Below are positions 11,884 to 23,595 of a DNA stretch of 64,000 nt, in pieces. The stretch spans positions 21,927,553 through 21,991,552 of the forward strand of contig CM036199.1 of assembly GCA_020631735.1 (NCBI GenBank). The letters run 5' to 3'. Made by a program: the position numbers and the translations under genes. The stretch's first letter is position 1. Each line of letters starts with the position of its first letter. The notes under the pieces are model-generated. The model worked only from the letters and a program-made list of their open reading frames with translations. It was not told where the DNA came from and ran no database searches. The DNA comes from Saccharum officinarum (taxonomy: Eukaryota > Streptophyta > Magnoliopsida > Poales > Poaceae).

Positions 11884-12448
11884 GATGCGATGTTCTAGGT
11901 CCGGTATATAATGTTCCGCCTGGCCAAGGCTTGCAGTTGGAGCCATAACCTTTGGCTCGCATCTCCTGGTTGTTGTACATCCAAGCTCGCATGGCGCCTC
12001 AAACCCATCCTTGATTGTTGTACATCCAAGCACGTATGGGCGGTGACGCTATGATGTTGTATTTATTGTTTCTCCGTGTTGTATGAAACTTTTGGGATGT
12101 TGCAACAGATAATTTTCATATGTTGCAATAGATGATTCATGTGTCGCATCCCATTCCTCACCTAAACTTCTTCCCTCTATGAAACCGTGCCCGTTGCTCA
12201 TGCATCTTTGTCTCCGCCCGACCACCTCCCGTTACCCGCCTATGCCTCTTTCCTCTAGACCATGTCACCCCTTCCACCTCCACGTGTGCTATCGTCGATT
12301 GGTGCTCCTTTCCCTTTTGTGTGGTGAGTTTGCCTTTCTCTTCACATCCTAGACCTTCCCCTGTCCTTCTCTGTCTCCTTATGTTTTGTGATGAAGTTTG
12401 GTGAAGGGGTGACTGTTCACAGCTATGAGCTAAAATTGTTGTCAGTAT
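11884..12448. other. Intergenic, nothing recognised
   Basis: Contains a short direct duplication, GTTGTACATCCAAGC, at about 11974 and 12017, and ATGTTGCAA-like words near 12095-12130 that resemble the repeat field at 62870-63270. No gene or element boundary could be supported. Confidence 0.4.
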
Positions 12449-12704
12449 GGCTGTGTTTAGTTGTGTAAAAAAGTGTAAAAAGATGTAAAAAAGTATTATA
12501 GCACGTTTTGGCTTTATTTGGCAAATAGTGTTCAACCGTTGACTAATTAGGTTCAAAACGTTCGTCTCGCAAAGTACAACCAAGCTGTACAATTAGTTTT
12601 TTTATTTTATCTACATTTAGTACTCCATGCATGTATCACAAGTTTGATGTGACGGGGAATCTTTTGTTTGCACATTACTTTTTTTTTAGGAAGTAAACAC
12701 AGCC
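12449..12704. mobile_element. Tourist/PIF-like MITE
   Basis: Terminal inverted repeats GGCTGTGTTTAGTT and AAGTAAACACAGCC bound about 256 bp of AT-rich sequence. The interior shares CTAATTAG, TTCGTCTCG and GTGACGGG words with the other MITEs of this window. The 3-bp flanks (TAT/TAC) are an imperfect TSD. Confidence 0.7.
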
Positions 12705-12789
12705 TACGTAAATTTCTAGAGATATTCCAGTTCCATCAAAGGACAAAGAAGTTGAGAAGGAGGAGGGATGTTTCAGCTATTGAATCTAA

Positions 12790-13031
12790 GGGCTTGTTTA
12801 GTTGTAAAATTTTTTGCAAAATGACCCTGTAGCACGTTTCGTTGTTATTTGACAATTAGTGTCTAATCATGGTCTAATTAGGCTTAAAAGATTCGTCTCG
12901 TCCATTTCGTCTAAACTGTGTAATTAGTTTTATTTTTTATCTATATTTAATGTTTTATGCATGTGTCTAAAGATTCGATGTGACGGGAAATCTGAAATTT
13001 TTTGCAAAATTTTCTGGAAACTGAACGGCCC
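12790..13031. mobile_element. Tourist/PIF-like MITE
   Basis: Ends GGGCTTGTTTAGTT and AACTGAACGGCCC form the inverted repeat. The 242-bp interior carries the family words CTAATTAGGCTTAAAAGATT and ATTCGATGTGACGGG. The flanks are TAA and TAC, a decayed 3-bp TSD. It lies about 720 bp upstream of the peroxidase start codon and so within its distal promoter region. Confidence 0.75.
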
Positions 13032-13755
13032 TACCTTGAACTTAGAAAGTACTCCGTATGCAACTTCTTCCTTCTCTACCTCTACGCGGGTGAGTAATAA
13101 CTGCTCTCACGCGTCACCCGGCTGGGCCCCGATGCTTTTACCACGACGGCTCGGATTTCCTCCCCGACCAGCTTCCTCCGGCGCAGGGCAAGCAGGGCTC
13201 CAGGCTCCAGCCGCGGGTGATGTGACCATGTGGACGTATAGTGTTCATTTGTTGATGGCGATCCGAGCGAGCGGGCCGGCGCCTGGCTGGGCTCCAGCGC
13301 GCGGAGGGGCTCTAGGTGCGCCATTAATGGCGGTATTTACTTCCTATACGTCGCAGTTAGTTGGCGGAGGGGAGAAAAGGTCGGCGGGGCGGTGGCCGTG
13401 GACGAGCAGCGCGCGGGTAGGGGCGTAGTAGCCGCGTCGCCCTGCCAGGGGGCGGTCTTGTGAACACTGGCAGTGCTACCGCAGCAGCTTGTGCGGTTGT
13501 GCCGCTTGCGCTCGGCCGCTCGCACTGCCCCTCGTGGTGGCTCGTGGGCTCGTGGCGGCATGCTGCGCGCCCGCGCCCTTAATGCTTGAGCTAGACCAGC
13601 ACCAGCTAGCTGAGGCGATAGATTTTCTCCCGACACTGCGTCGCAGCCCCCATCGCTATCTCGCGCTCTGTCACAGGCGCAGCGACGTGCCCGTGAGCTT
13701 CTCGTCGATCTAGGAAAGACGCGCTCCTCGCTCTCTCCTTGTCCTCGGCCGCAAG
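13032..13755 (+). promoter_or_regulatory. 5' flank of the peroxidase gene
   Basis: A 724-bp GC-rich stretch between the MITE and the peroxidase ATG. It must hold the promoter and 5' UTR, but no clear TATA box was found. The many frames here come from high GC content. Confidence 0.4.
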
Positions 13756-16700
13756 ATGGGCGGGGGGCTTGGCGGCGCCGTCGTTTGCTCAATGCTGGTC
13801 TTGTCGGCGCTGTTGGCGCTCGCCGCCTCGCAGTCGCCGTCCCCGGTTCTGTCGCCGGCTCAGAGCGCGTCGCGGCCACCGGCGGCGCCGGCCGCGAGGC
13901 CGTCGTTCCCATCGCCTGCGGCGCCAGCTCCGAGGCTGTCGCGGCCTCCAACCCCGGCCGCGAAACCGTCGTCTCCGCCACCCGCGGCGCCGGCTGGGAA
14001 GCCGTCACCGTCTCCGAGGCCGGCTCCAACGAGGTCTCCGCCAGTGGCGACACCACCGGTGTCAAGAGCATCACCTCCACCTGCAACCTCGCCAGCTCCA
14101 AAGCCACCCTCTCCACCTGCAATGGCGCCGGCGCCAAGGCCATCGTCTCCTCCACCTGCCACACCGGCACCACCAGCTCCTCGGACGGCTCCAAAGCCAT
14201 CCCCGCCCTTGGCTCCGAAACAGTCTCCATCACCGGCGGCCTTACCGCCGCCACCTGCTCCGCCGCAGCCTTCGTCAAACTCCACGCCGACGATGTCCTC
14301 CACATTGGGCCAGCTCTCGCCCAGCTTCTACGCGCAGTCCTGCCCGGGCGTCGAGCTGGCGGTGAGGGATGTCGTCAGGTCGGCCTCCACCCTGGACCCC
14401 TCCATCCCCGGCAAGCTTCTTAGGCTGGTCTTCCATGACTGCTTCGTCGAGGTATGGAATGGACTGTGTCTGAATCCTTGCATTTGGGAGGCAAATAGAA
14501 CACTGCATTGTTGCAAACTGAGGATTCTTTTGTTGTGCTCGCGAACAATTAGTGAAATGGATGTGCCTGATCTAGATGATCATGCAGAGATATTTTCGTG
14601 ATTAGCTTTTTTGCATGCAAAAAGATATATAGATCTAGTTTACATTCAGGGGCTGTCAGGTGCAATTCCTATCTCATGTTGCTTTGCTCAATGATTTTTC
14701 ACCCCCGTAGTTGAGAGTGCTGAGGCCCTGTTTAGTTGCCATGCAAACCCAAAATATTTCATCTTTCACTCATCACATCGAATCTTTAAACGCATACAGG
14801 GAGCATTAAATGTAGGTAAAAAAATAACTAATTGCATAGTTTGTCTGTAAAGTTCGAGACGAATCTTTTTGAGTCTAATTAATCCATAGTTGGACAAATT
14901 TTACCAAATAACAACGAAAAGTGCTACAGTAACTTTTTACCCAAACTTTCTCAACTAAACACAGCCTGAGCAGAAAATATGCAACTTCTGTTTTCCAGTA
15001 TAACTTGTGCAGACCCAAAGAAATGAACAAGTACAATTTGTAGCAGCAAGTTAAACGTTACCACTTGCCTGTTACCTGAAACAAGACCAAGAAAACTGTT
15101 TTGAATTGCATCCTCTGATAACGCCATTGCTCAAATCTTTGCATTATCTATCCTGCTTCCATTTATCTTAATCCTAAATTCCTAATCACGTGCATGGATT
15201 AAGTTTTGGATGCAGCCAGCATACAAAGGGCCTGTTTAGATGCCCGAATTCGGGCCTGAATTCGGGCATGAACAGTGCCCTGGATACTGTAGCAATTTTG
15301 TTTTTATTTGGGAATAATTGTCTTAATTAAGCTCAAAATGTTCGTCTCGCAAAGTACAACAAAACTGTGCAATTAGTTTTAAATTTCATCTACGTTTAGT
15401 ATTCCATACATATGCCGACATTTTGATGTGATGGTGAATCTTTTTTTTTGCATAGTGAAATTTAAAAGAAAATTTGGGATCTAAACAAGGCCAAAAGTGC
15501 AGGAATGGTAGGCTATCTGGTAGACTGATAACCAAACACAAACAATTTACCCCCTGTTCGACTGAGCTTATCAGCACGGCTTATCAGCCGTGGAACAGTA
15601 TTTTTCTCTCACAGCAAATCAGACACAGCCGGCTTATAAGGCAAAAAAAAAAAAACAGCCTACCGAACAGGGCCTATAGTCAGACCCAGATCTTCAAACA
15701 TCATTAATGCCTAGTACTGGGTGCCAAACAGCAGTGTAGTCTTTGAAAGCTTGCATGTGACTGAAGGCAGCAGCAGGGCGTGTTTAGATTGCAAAAAAAA
15801 TTTTGGAAAAATTATGTAGCACTTTCGTTGTTATTTGACTAAATTTGTCCAACCCTGGACTAAGACTCAAAAGATTTGTCTCGACATTTACAGACAAACT
15901 GTACAATTAGTTATTTTTTACCTACATTTAATGCTTCATGCATACGTCCAAAGATTCGATGTGACGGCTACTATAGCACTTTTTGGAAAAGTTTTTGGGA
16001 ACTAAACAAGACCTTATATTGCATCTCCACTCTTTGTGAAAACTTTCAGTGTCCACACTGACATAACACGATTCAGGTTAAAGAGTGTCAATTTTCTTGG
16101 TCTCAGGGATGCGATGCATCGGTGTTGATACAAGGTAACGGTACTGAGAGGACAGATCCTGCAAATCTCTCACTTGGTGGGTTCAATGTCATCGATGCAG
16201 CAAAGAGGTTGCTAGAAGTTGTGTGCCCTGCGACTGTTTCTTGCAGTGACATTATCGTCCTCGCCGCAAGAGATGCTGTTGTGTTTGTAAGTAACAGTCC
16301 AATCAGCTCAAACCACTTCAACATACAGATGCTGCAGTTTTGCCTTTCCTTTGCTACAATTCACCCAAAACTGTGAATGCTCCAATAGTTACCTTGGTGC
16401 TTAACATCTCGTAGAAACAATACTCCGTAGTACAGTACCAATCTTAACTACTTAGCTGAACATAGGCCAACACAGAATCTCTCGTTAATAAATGCTGAAG
16501 GGATTAGATCTCTACGCAATCAATGAATTGATAGTTTCTGGTCCCATATACTGTATGATAATGATGTGACCAAACATCTGCAAGAAGATACAGCCGGTGT
16601 TTAGTTCACTTGAAAAGTGTACTATGCAAATAAAAAAAGATTTCATGTCACATCAAACTTGCGATACATGCATGGAGTACTAAATGTGGGTAAAATAAAA

Positions 16701-17690
16701 AAACTAATTGCACATACTTTGCGAGACGAACGTTTTGAGTCTAATTAGTCAACAGTTGAACAATTATTACCAAATACAAACGAAATACTACAGTGTCGCT
16801 ACAGTAAATTTTGGCACTCCAAATTTCACAACTAAACACAGCCACAGCTTGCTTACTACTCATAGGTTAGTCCAAATATGTGATACAGGTATAGGGACAG
16901 CTGCATGCTTTAGCTTGTCCCAAAATCAACATAATTCTATTTCCATTAATTAGTCCCGTGACAAGTTTGAACAATCCACTAACCGAGGGATGCTTGTGTA
17001 TGGACTTCTGTTTCAAAACCAGACTGGAGGACCGGCGGTGCCTGTGGCCCTGGGAAGACGAGACGGCCTCGTCTCATTGGCATCCAATGTCCGAAGAAAC
17101 ATCATCGACACGGGCTTCTCCGTCGACGCCATGGCGGCCAGCTTCACCGCCAAGGGGCTCTCCATGGACGACCTCGTCACCCTCTCAGGTACAGACGAAA
17201 ACTGCTTTGAGTGATGCGAAACTGTGGACGCATCTCACCGGCGGCTTGCTCGCGCGCGTGCACTGCAGGGGGCCACACCATCGGGTCGGCACACTGCAAC
17301 ACGTTCCGGGAGCGGTTCCAGGTGGCGAACGGGAGCATGACGCCCATCGACGGGTCGATGAACGCCGACTACGCGAACGAGCTGATCCAGGCGTGCTCGG
17401 CGGCGAACGGCGCCGTGTCGGCGGGCACGGCCGTGGACTGCGACTCCGGGTCGGCGTCCGTCTTCGACAACCGCTACTTCGCGAACCTGCTGGACGGGCG
17501 GGGCCTGCTGCGCACGGACGCCGTGCTGGTGCAGAACGCGACGACGAGGGCCAAGGTGGCGGAGTTCGCGCAGAGCCAGGATGGCTTCTTCGCGAGCTGG
17601 GCCAGCTCGTACGCCAGGCTCACCGGCCTCGGCGTGAAGACCGGCGCCGACGGCGAGATCCGGCGGACCTGCTCCAGCGTCAATGGCTGA
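13756..17690 (+). CDS. Class III peroxidase with proline-rich domain
   Basis: Four exons: 13756-14451, 16107-16286, 17023-17188, 17269-17690. All are GT-AG with matching phases, giving 487 aa. Residues 1-25 are a signal peptide. Residues about 26-180 are rich in Pro, Ala and Ser with SPPP and KPS motifs, like an arabinogalactan/extensin-type wall protein. The haem peroxidase domain runs from about residue 187 ([11 protein letters not shown]) to the end. R223, F226 and H227 (RLVFHDCF) are the distal residues, H350 (GGHTIG) is the proximal haem ligand, and GCDASVLI follows at exon 2. Class III peroxidases are secreted and oxidise phenolics with H2O2 in the wall, for example in lignin or extensin cross-linking. 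Usual family length is about 320-350 aa, so the extra length is the proline-rich insert. The classic three-intron layout of plant peroxidases is kept. Introns 1 and 2 are loaded with MITEs. Confidence 0.93.
14724..14966. mobile_element. MITE in peroxidase intron 1
   Basis: Inverted ends GGCCCTGTTTAGTTGC and CTCAACTAAACACAGCC bound 243 bp. They are flanked by TGA on both sides (14721-14723, 14967-14969), a 3-bp duplication consistent with PIF/Harbinger-type insertion. The interior is the family consensus in the opposite orientation to the copy at 12790. Confidence 0.8.
15228..15492. mobile_element. MITE in peroxidase intron 1
   Basis: The ends GGGCCTGTTTAGAT and ATCTAAACAAGGCC are inverted repeats. 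The interior includes TTCGTCTCGCAAAGTACAAC and a TTTGATGTGATG block shared with the other copies. A small palindrome, GAATTCGGGCCTGAATTC, lies just inside the left end. No clean TSD is seen. Confidence 0.72.
15552..15672. mobile_element. 121-bp MITE, CCCTGTTCG type
   Basis: The inverted ends CCCTGTTCG and CGAACAGGG bound 121 bp, the same length as the copy at 10049-10169. Both share TTATCAGCCGT/GGCTGATAAG-like and TTTTTCTCTCA-like blocks. It lies within peroxidase intron 1. Confidence 0.7.
15776..16013. mobile_element. MITE in peroxidase intron 1
   Basis: The left end is GGGCGTGTTTAGATTGC and the right end GGGAACTAAACAAGACC. The interior has CTCAAAAGATTTGTCTCGAC, the T-rich CTACATTTAATGC block and GATTCGATGTGACGG in family order. 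It ends only 93 bp before exon 2. Confidence 0.75.
16593..16843. mobile_element. MITE in peroxidase intron 2
   Basis: The left end is GCCGGTGTTTAGTTCAC and the right end CACAACTAAACACAGCC, with family interior words including CGAGACGAACGTTTTGAG. It accounts for about a third of intron 2 (16287-17022). Confidence 0.72.
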
Positions 17691-18087
17691 CGAATCGACC
17701 CGGGGGCCGGGGGTGCAGAGCAAGGAAAAGTGAGGTGAGGACACGTCTTAGTGAAAAGGAGCGAAACTTGTGTAGATGACGTTTCTGATCTGCAACACAG
17801 TTTACGTATGGCGATGGACACTGTACTACCTGACCTGATAAAATTTGCATGGCGTCACTAGCAAGCGAAGCGAACGTGCTTACGCGGTTCGCTTGGCAGT
17901 ACAATGGCCATTGAACCGTGACCGTGAATGCAAGGCGAGGCAACGAACATGTGGGATCGACAAGGGGCAGGACGACGGCATTCAGTTTCTGTCCGTGTAG
18001 AAGAATTACTGCGTAGTGGTCGTACGCTCGTACTGGTATTGCTAGAATGAATGCACACAGATTTTACGCGATCAAACAACCATAATC
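17691..18087. other. 3' flank of the peroxidase gene
   Basis: No frame of interest. This stretch should hold the peroxidase 3' UTR; an AT-rich GATAAAATTT word at about 17838 could take part in polyadenylation. It ends at a degenerate MITE. Confidence 0.45.
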
Positions 18088-18322
18088 GGGCCTTGTTTCG
18101 ATCACCCCAAAAGATTTTTTCACTTTCTTCGTCACATCAATTTTTAGACGTACGTATAGAGCAGTAAATGTAAATAAAAAATAACGAATTACACAATTTG
18201 ATTGTAAATCACGAGACAAATCTTTTGAACCTAGTTAGTCCATGATTGAACAATAATTGTTAAATACAAACGAAATGTCATAGTGCCAAATTTTTTTAAC
18301 TTCTTTAGTCTAAAGAAAGCCT
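18088..18322. mobile_element. Degenerate Tourist/PIF-like MITE
   Basis: The left end GGGCCTTGTTTCGATC and the interior words (GACGTACGTATAGAGCAGTAAATG, then a CACGAGACAAATCTTTTGA block and AATACAAACGAAATG) mark the family. The right end is decayed and reads TAAAGAAAGCC. Confidence 0.62.
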
Positions 18323-19405
18323 CGGCAAGGAAATGGACCGAAGGGCTGCAGTACCAACCTACCACGGTACACGGTACCACCATGTCTTGGGACAGAGGGC
18401 ACATGGGGCGCCGGCGACTGCAAGCGTATATCTCTTCCCGCGGGAGGCAGCGGCAACCGGACAATGCACAAAGGTCAGCCCACGATCCGTAATTCAATCG
18501 GGATAATGATCTATGGGCCCTAGTTTTAAAAAAAATGATCTATGGGCCCTTCACAGTTCACACAGTACACTTGTGATATCTTTTGCGTACCCTATCTGCA
18601 GTGATCGGAAGTCGGAGCAGCCTTGGGTCAGGGCTACAGATGCCAACGGGCATCCACTGGATTTTTTTTCAACCATAACATATAGGAATACCGTAAAAAT
18701 GTGCACGTTAAAGGCCCACGACTCATCAATTCATCACGAGTTGACTCATGCCCACTCTGGCCTCCTGGGAACCCAACGGGGTGACTCGTGCCCGCAACAG
18801 CAGGCACACCATATCACCACCAATCAGCGGATAGTAATACATACATATTCAAATTATGAATTATCATATACTCATGTATATATATTGCACAATGCCACAA
18901 TGCAATGAAAATAACGTAAATGAGAAATCATATTTCACCGACCAATACAGTAGTTCAGCCACCATAGTTCATATATCAGTGACATACATATATCAACAAG
19001 CTTGGGTTTTAGCCTCTCGATACGGCGCGACACGCAAGCTCGAGTGTGAATGCGCGCCACCGCCGTCGTAGTGTGGCCGGGTGAGGGAGGGGGAAGAAGT
19101 GATCTAGGCTAGAGTTTGGGATGGGAAGATCATTGTATGTATGATGGGTCGGGTTTAGAAAATCCGTGGTTTTGCGAGTTTGGCAATACACCGCAAACCT
19201 ATGCCCGCAAATCCACCGGGTTTGATTTATTGCCCATTAGCAAACCCACGAATAGACAAATTAACACATGATCTTGCCCTAATAGGGTAAAAACCTCGGG
19301 TTTCCAGTTTCTTGTTTCGATCGTTGCCATCTCTACTCAGGGTTGGACGCTGGCGCATGCGCATGCTACTCTAAATGTGGTAGTGGATTGGAATTTAGAT
19401 TTAAA
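18323..19405. other. Intergenic, nothing recognised
   Basis: Mixed sequence with no supported gene. Near 19290-19335 a TTGCCATCTCTA word recalls an Ac/Ds-type terminus, but no partner end was found. Confidence 0.4.
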
Positions 19406-19434
19406 CTAGCAGATGCCCGTGTGTTGCTACAGGA
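19406..19434 (-). mobile_element. Possible Helitron 3' terminus
   Basis: Read on the minus strand, the segment ends GGGCATCTGCTAG followed by T, the CTRR/T ending of Helitrons. The hairpin just upstream is poor (CCTGT/ACAGG) and looks decayed. No 5' TC end was located. Confidence 0.4.
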
Positions 19435-22400
19435 ACAAAATATTATAAGAGATGTTTGGTAACCAATTCAAAATCAAGGCCATGTTAATTTAATTGTGCA
19501 CATATTGTAAATGGCTCCAATACTCTTTATGATCAGGCAAACATCATAGTAAGTGACATATTATAAAATTATGGCACCACAAAAGTGGTCATATAGAGGT
19601 TAAACAGACACATTTTGATTGAAGCAGGCTTCTTAAGAGAGCTAAATTGCACAAAGCATCTGACTGGAATAACTATTCTTTATGTTCAAGGGATAACAGA
19701 GCCACAAGTAATTATTTTTTAAAAAAAAATCCCTCTAAAGCCTTGTCCTTCCCTCCCTCTCACTCTCTATATTCCAAAATTAAGAATTCCAAAATGACTA
19801 ATTTAGTATAAGTAGAGAGGTGATAGTACCTTCTTTTCTAAAAAACTTGATTCACAATTAATTTGATCAGCAGCTTCTTCGCAATTCAAAAGATAGAGCC
19901 ATTGATGATAGTTCCAAACTTTATACAGTTATGACGATGCGCAGGCACGCAGCTTCCCGGCGCCCCTCTCTCTCGGGTGCAGTGCCCCAGCAGCTGCTAG
20001 CGACGGCGCGGACCACATGCTGGATGAAATGCCTACAAGGTTTGGCCCTCTCTAGCAAACAGTTAATACTTGCATATACAGAGCTTTCTTTTTTGATGCA
20101 AAACTTTGGCCTCTGATTCAGTACCATAGCTTCCGATCTGCCAAGGATCACTAATCACCCACGGCCCATGGGTGTTAATTGGAATTCCAAAGACTGTTGC
20201 TCCTCATCAGGTTTGGAGGTTATCTCATCAATATTATATTTTTGGTTCTGAGCACTAACCTTGATTTACAGCTTTACAATGTTATACTCGTCATTTTAAC
20301 AGTCAGGATGTGCTTGCCTACGATAACCATGTCAACTCGAATACTGGAACATTGTCCCTTTTTTCAAAAGCAATACCTTCGTTAGGCAAATACTCCGTAT
20401 AATATGTACATGATACTTAATTTTTGAGGTCCGATAGATAGTTTGTAGAGTACAAAGTTAGTGCGATTCACAACTATTTTGGTTGTGCTATGTAATAGAA
20501 CCAAAATAGCTTCTGATATTTAAATTAACGGTATGAAAGTTAACTGGCCTTATCCAGGCATTATAAGTACTTAACAATTACATATAGAATATATTTAATC
20601 AGTCTTTAGTATAACTTCTATATGTGACTACTAGAGCATGCAGTACTTCTTTCCTGGAGGTTAACACAAGTAAGAGGAACATGTGTGCTGCGCCATTACA
20701 GTTATACAATATAAGATTTCCAACTTGCAACTGCTAGCTAGAAATATTTATCGGATTTTCAATGTATCTATTTTTATTCTTCTCCTATTGATTATTTTGT
20801 TAAAAATTTGAATACACTTGTTATTTTTGGTATACTAAGTGGAACTGCATTTCTCAGCTGAGCAGCCTTTTTTGGTTTTTCAAGTTGCAGCAAAAAAAAA
20901 CGAGAAAAAAGTTGCAGCAATTTTTTTTTTGAGGAACAGGAGGGGCAAGGAGACCCTACTGAAGTTAAATTAAAGTTAAGCAAAGTTGCAGCAAAATTGT
21001 TCACGACATTACTGAAGCACTTCACCACTGAACTAAGTCAATAACCCTGAATCATCGGAATGACGTAAATGGGAATTATGCCAGAAACTGAATCCCTGAA
21101 AAGTTTCTTGCTTGTCAAAGTGGCCCCCTGTTTTTGTATGCAATATAAAGCCATGAAGAGTACTATTGCATATAAAAACAATGCAATAGATTACATTATT
21201 TAGGCATATCGGTGATACCTATTAGGTTTTTGTCTCCAGTCTGATATTAATTGTTTTATAAATAAGAAATAGTTCTTGTATATATATTCTTCAGGACCAT
21301 GACACGGTGGCATTGGTCCAGTGAGTTCTCCCTGTCCACAAATTGAAGAAGAAACCTGTGTTTTCACCAACATTATGCATCTTTTAAGTGTACTTGACAT
21401 ATATTGGATTGATTAAAAAATAGCCATTTGACCACATCACCACATGCCGGTCTTTGTAACGACTGTCAGATAATGAACAATGAAGCTTAAGACGCATCTA
21501 ATATCTAACAACAGGTAGAAAACTGCTCGTGGCTACTCTTAGTGACCTTATCTTCCTTTAAGTTTATTTATGATAGACAAAGCAACATCTCAAAAAATGG
21601 CTTTGATTATACATGATTTATCTTTGGCTGCGCGATCAGCTTCAACTAAATACCATCAACTCTCTGTCAGCTAGAAACGCCTTGGTGACATTTGGATTAA
21701 CGGTTTCCTCAAAAGCAAAAAATGGAACGATGCATCTAAGTATCTGACAAAACAGTATAATGATGCTCCAGTTTGCTTATCCCCTCTTGATATGATACAG
21801 ACCATATATGGTCGCTACATCAGTACCTGTAATAATTATAAAACCAGCGACGATCAAGATGAACTGGGCTATCAAAGGTTGGCGCGGAACTGAACCTTGG
21901 AATTTAAAACCCGCGTTCACAAACTAAAATTTCAGCAAATTAATTGAAATTTGTCTAGAATGACTTGGTACGAATGTCAATGCTTTTGTGCAGATTAGTG
22001 TGGCTATATATAAATGTAGGTCCCACGTTAAAAGTTGGACCCTATAATTAAAACCCCCGCATCACGTCTTAAGTTGTTCACTAAATTGACAAAAAATTGT
22101 TGGAGATGATTCAATACCGGCTACTTTGTGCAAATTGGTCTTGTTATATGTATGTAGGGTGAAAAACAATAAGGATAAACCCATTTAATTCAATCCCAAT
22201 TTCTACATTCAATGCGCTAGGATTCATATTGACAGTCAGTTTGACAGTTTTTTAAATTTTCTTTTTTATTTTAAAATTTGAAAAGGGACAAAAATGATAC
22301 AACTTTTTTTTTACCATTTTCGCTTTTTTCGTTTGTTGCTAGGATATTCCGTTTTTACCCATATAGGATATCCTGTTTTAGGAAATGCAATAATGCAGCA

Positions 22401-23472
22401 TAGTCGGCCATTTGTCAGCATATTAACCTTATCTATGGTAGGCTGGTGGTTAGGTTGCTGTGTTATGGACTTATAGTCTTAGCGCTCTTATATTCTTTTC
22501 ATCTTTTATACCTTACGATATGAATTAGAATTATCTATGTGTTGATAGTGTTACCATGTCAGGTTTGTTTCATATATTTTGGTTCTATGCGTCGGTATTC
22601 CCATTTTATCTTTTTGTATCTCGACCGTCATCGGGTTTTTGTTTCAATTGATATATTTTTGGTTTCCGGTGAATCATACTTTCGTTCCTGTTTCCAACCT
22701 TCTTGATTTCGATTTCGTTTTCATAATAAATGTAAAAATGAAATGAAAGAGGGTTTATGGTTTATCCCAACGGATCCTATATCCCTTTAATGTGGGCCCC
22801 ATGTCAAAAAGCCAGTACCTATATGATTAAAAGATACGAGACACTACCAAGCATCTCGTGCTGGGAAACCACACCCTGGTTGTCCACTAGTTGGGTTCCC
22901 ATAGCCAACATCCACTCCGATTGGTTAAGACTGCGCTGCCACCATGGAATCGCCTAGCACATTCCTTCGTGAAATCTGAAACAGTTCTCCGTATGAGCAT
23001 AGATCGTGAGTCCGGATCACACAGACTTAGGGGCGGAGCTATGCGCCTTTTCCGGGTTTAGCTGACCCCCAATGAATTTTGCCAAACTCAATGTAAAATT
23101 ACTGTTTTGTATTGTTGGCAACACTAATGACCATAACCTATAATGTTGCACATACGAAACACAGAGGACGTAAGGACAGGGTTGTTGTATCGGATTTGGA
23201 TTAGGTTTATTGACATGTGAAGGATGGACCCAAGTAGTTTCTAGAAATGATGGAATAAGAATTTTTCAATTTTTAAAATGACCACTATAAGAACTTTTCA
23301 GTTAATGATAAACCATCTATGTGCCATAACATACTATCTTCTAGCTAAATACCTTTGATCGTGAACTATAATGTCTTTTCATTTGTTTTCTTTTACATTT
23401 TTTGCTCATAGCAAAAGTAGTTCATTCACATTTTTTGTTCATAGCAAAAGCTAGATATAACATTCAAACATA
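19435..23472. other. Gene-poor AT-rich intergenic tract
   Basis: About 4 kb with no coding region I can support. All frames are below 80 aa without recognisable domains. It contains a homopurine/T-rich patch at about 20890-20955 and two loosely similar consecutive segments at about 21899-22040 and 22042-22185 (ATTAAAACCC, then TTGTGCAAATT-like words in the same order), which suggest a diverged duplication. Confidence 0.4.
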
Positions 23473-23502
23473 CTAGTCAGTTTCCCCGCGCAATGCGCGG
23501 GG
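23473..23502 (-). mobile_element. Helitron 3' terminus
   Basis: On the minus strand the end reads: a perfect 8-bp stem CCCCGCGC / GCGCGGGG with a 3-nt loop, then AAACTGA, then CTAG, then flanking T. A GC-rich hairpin followed closely by CTRR is the diagnostic Helitron 3' end. The element should extend to the right of 23502 on the minus strand. Its 5' TC end was not identified. Confidence 0.72.
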
Positions 23503-23595
23503 AGCAGCGAGAATAGGAACTGATGTCCATGAGAAGCATATGGGGCAAATTTTTGATTGTTTGGATGGAGGTACATACGGTTTGTTCAATACTGA

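Noticed and set aside
11626..12033. 135-aa minus-strand frame
   Set aside because: It crosses the right boundary and TSD of the solo LTR, so it cannot be an ancestral gene, and it has no motif.
13337..14423. Long frames on both strands over the peroxidase exon 1 (322 aa minus, 208 and 212 aa plus)
   Set aside because: They overlap a spliced gene with conserved catalytic residues. Proline-rich GC-rich codons leave the other frames free of stops, and their products are low-complexity.
19290..19335. Possible Ac/Ds-type hAT terminus (TTGCCATCTCTA)
   Set aside because: No matching inverted end or 8-bp duplication was found.
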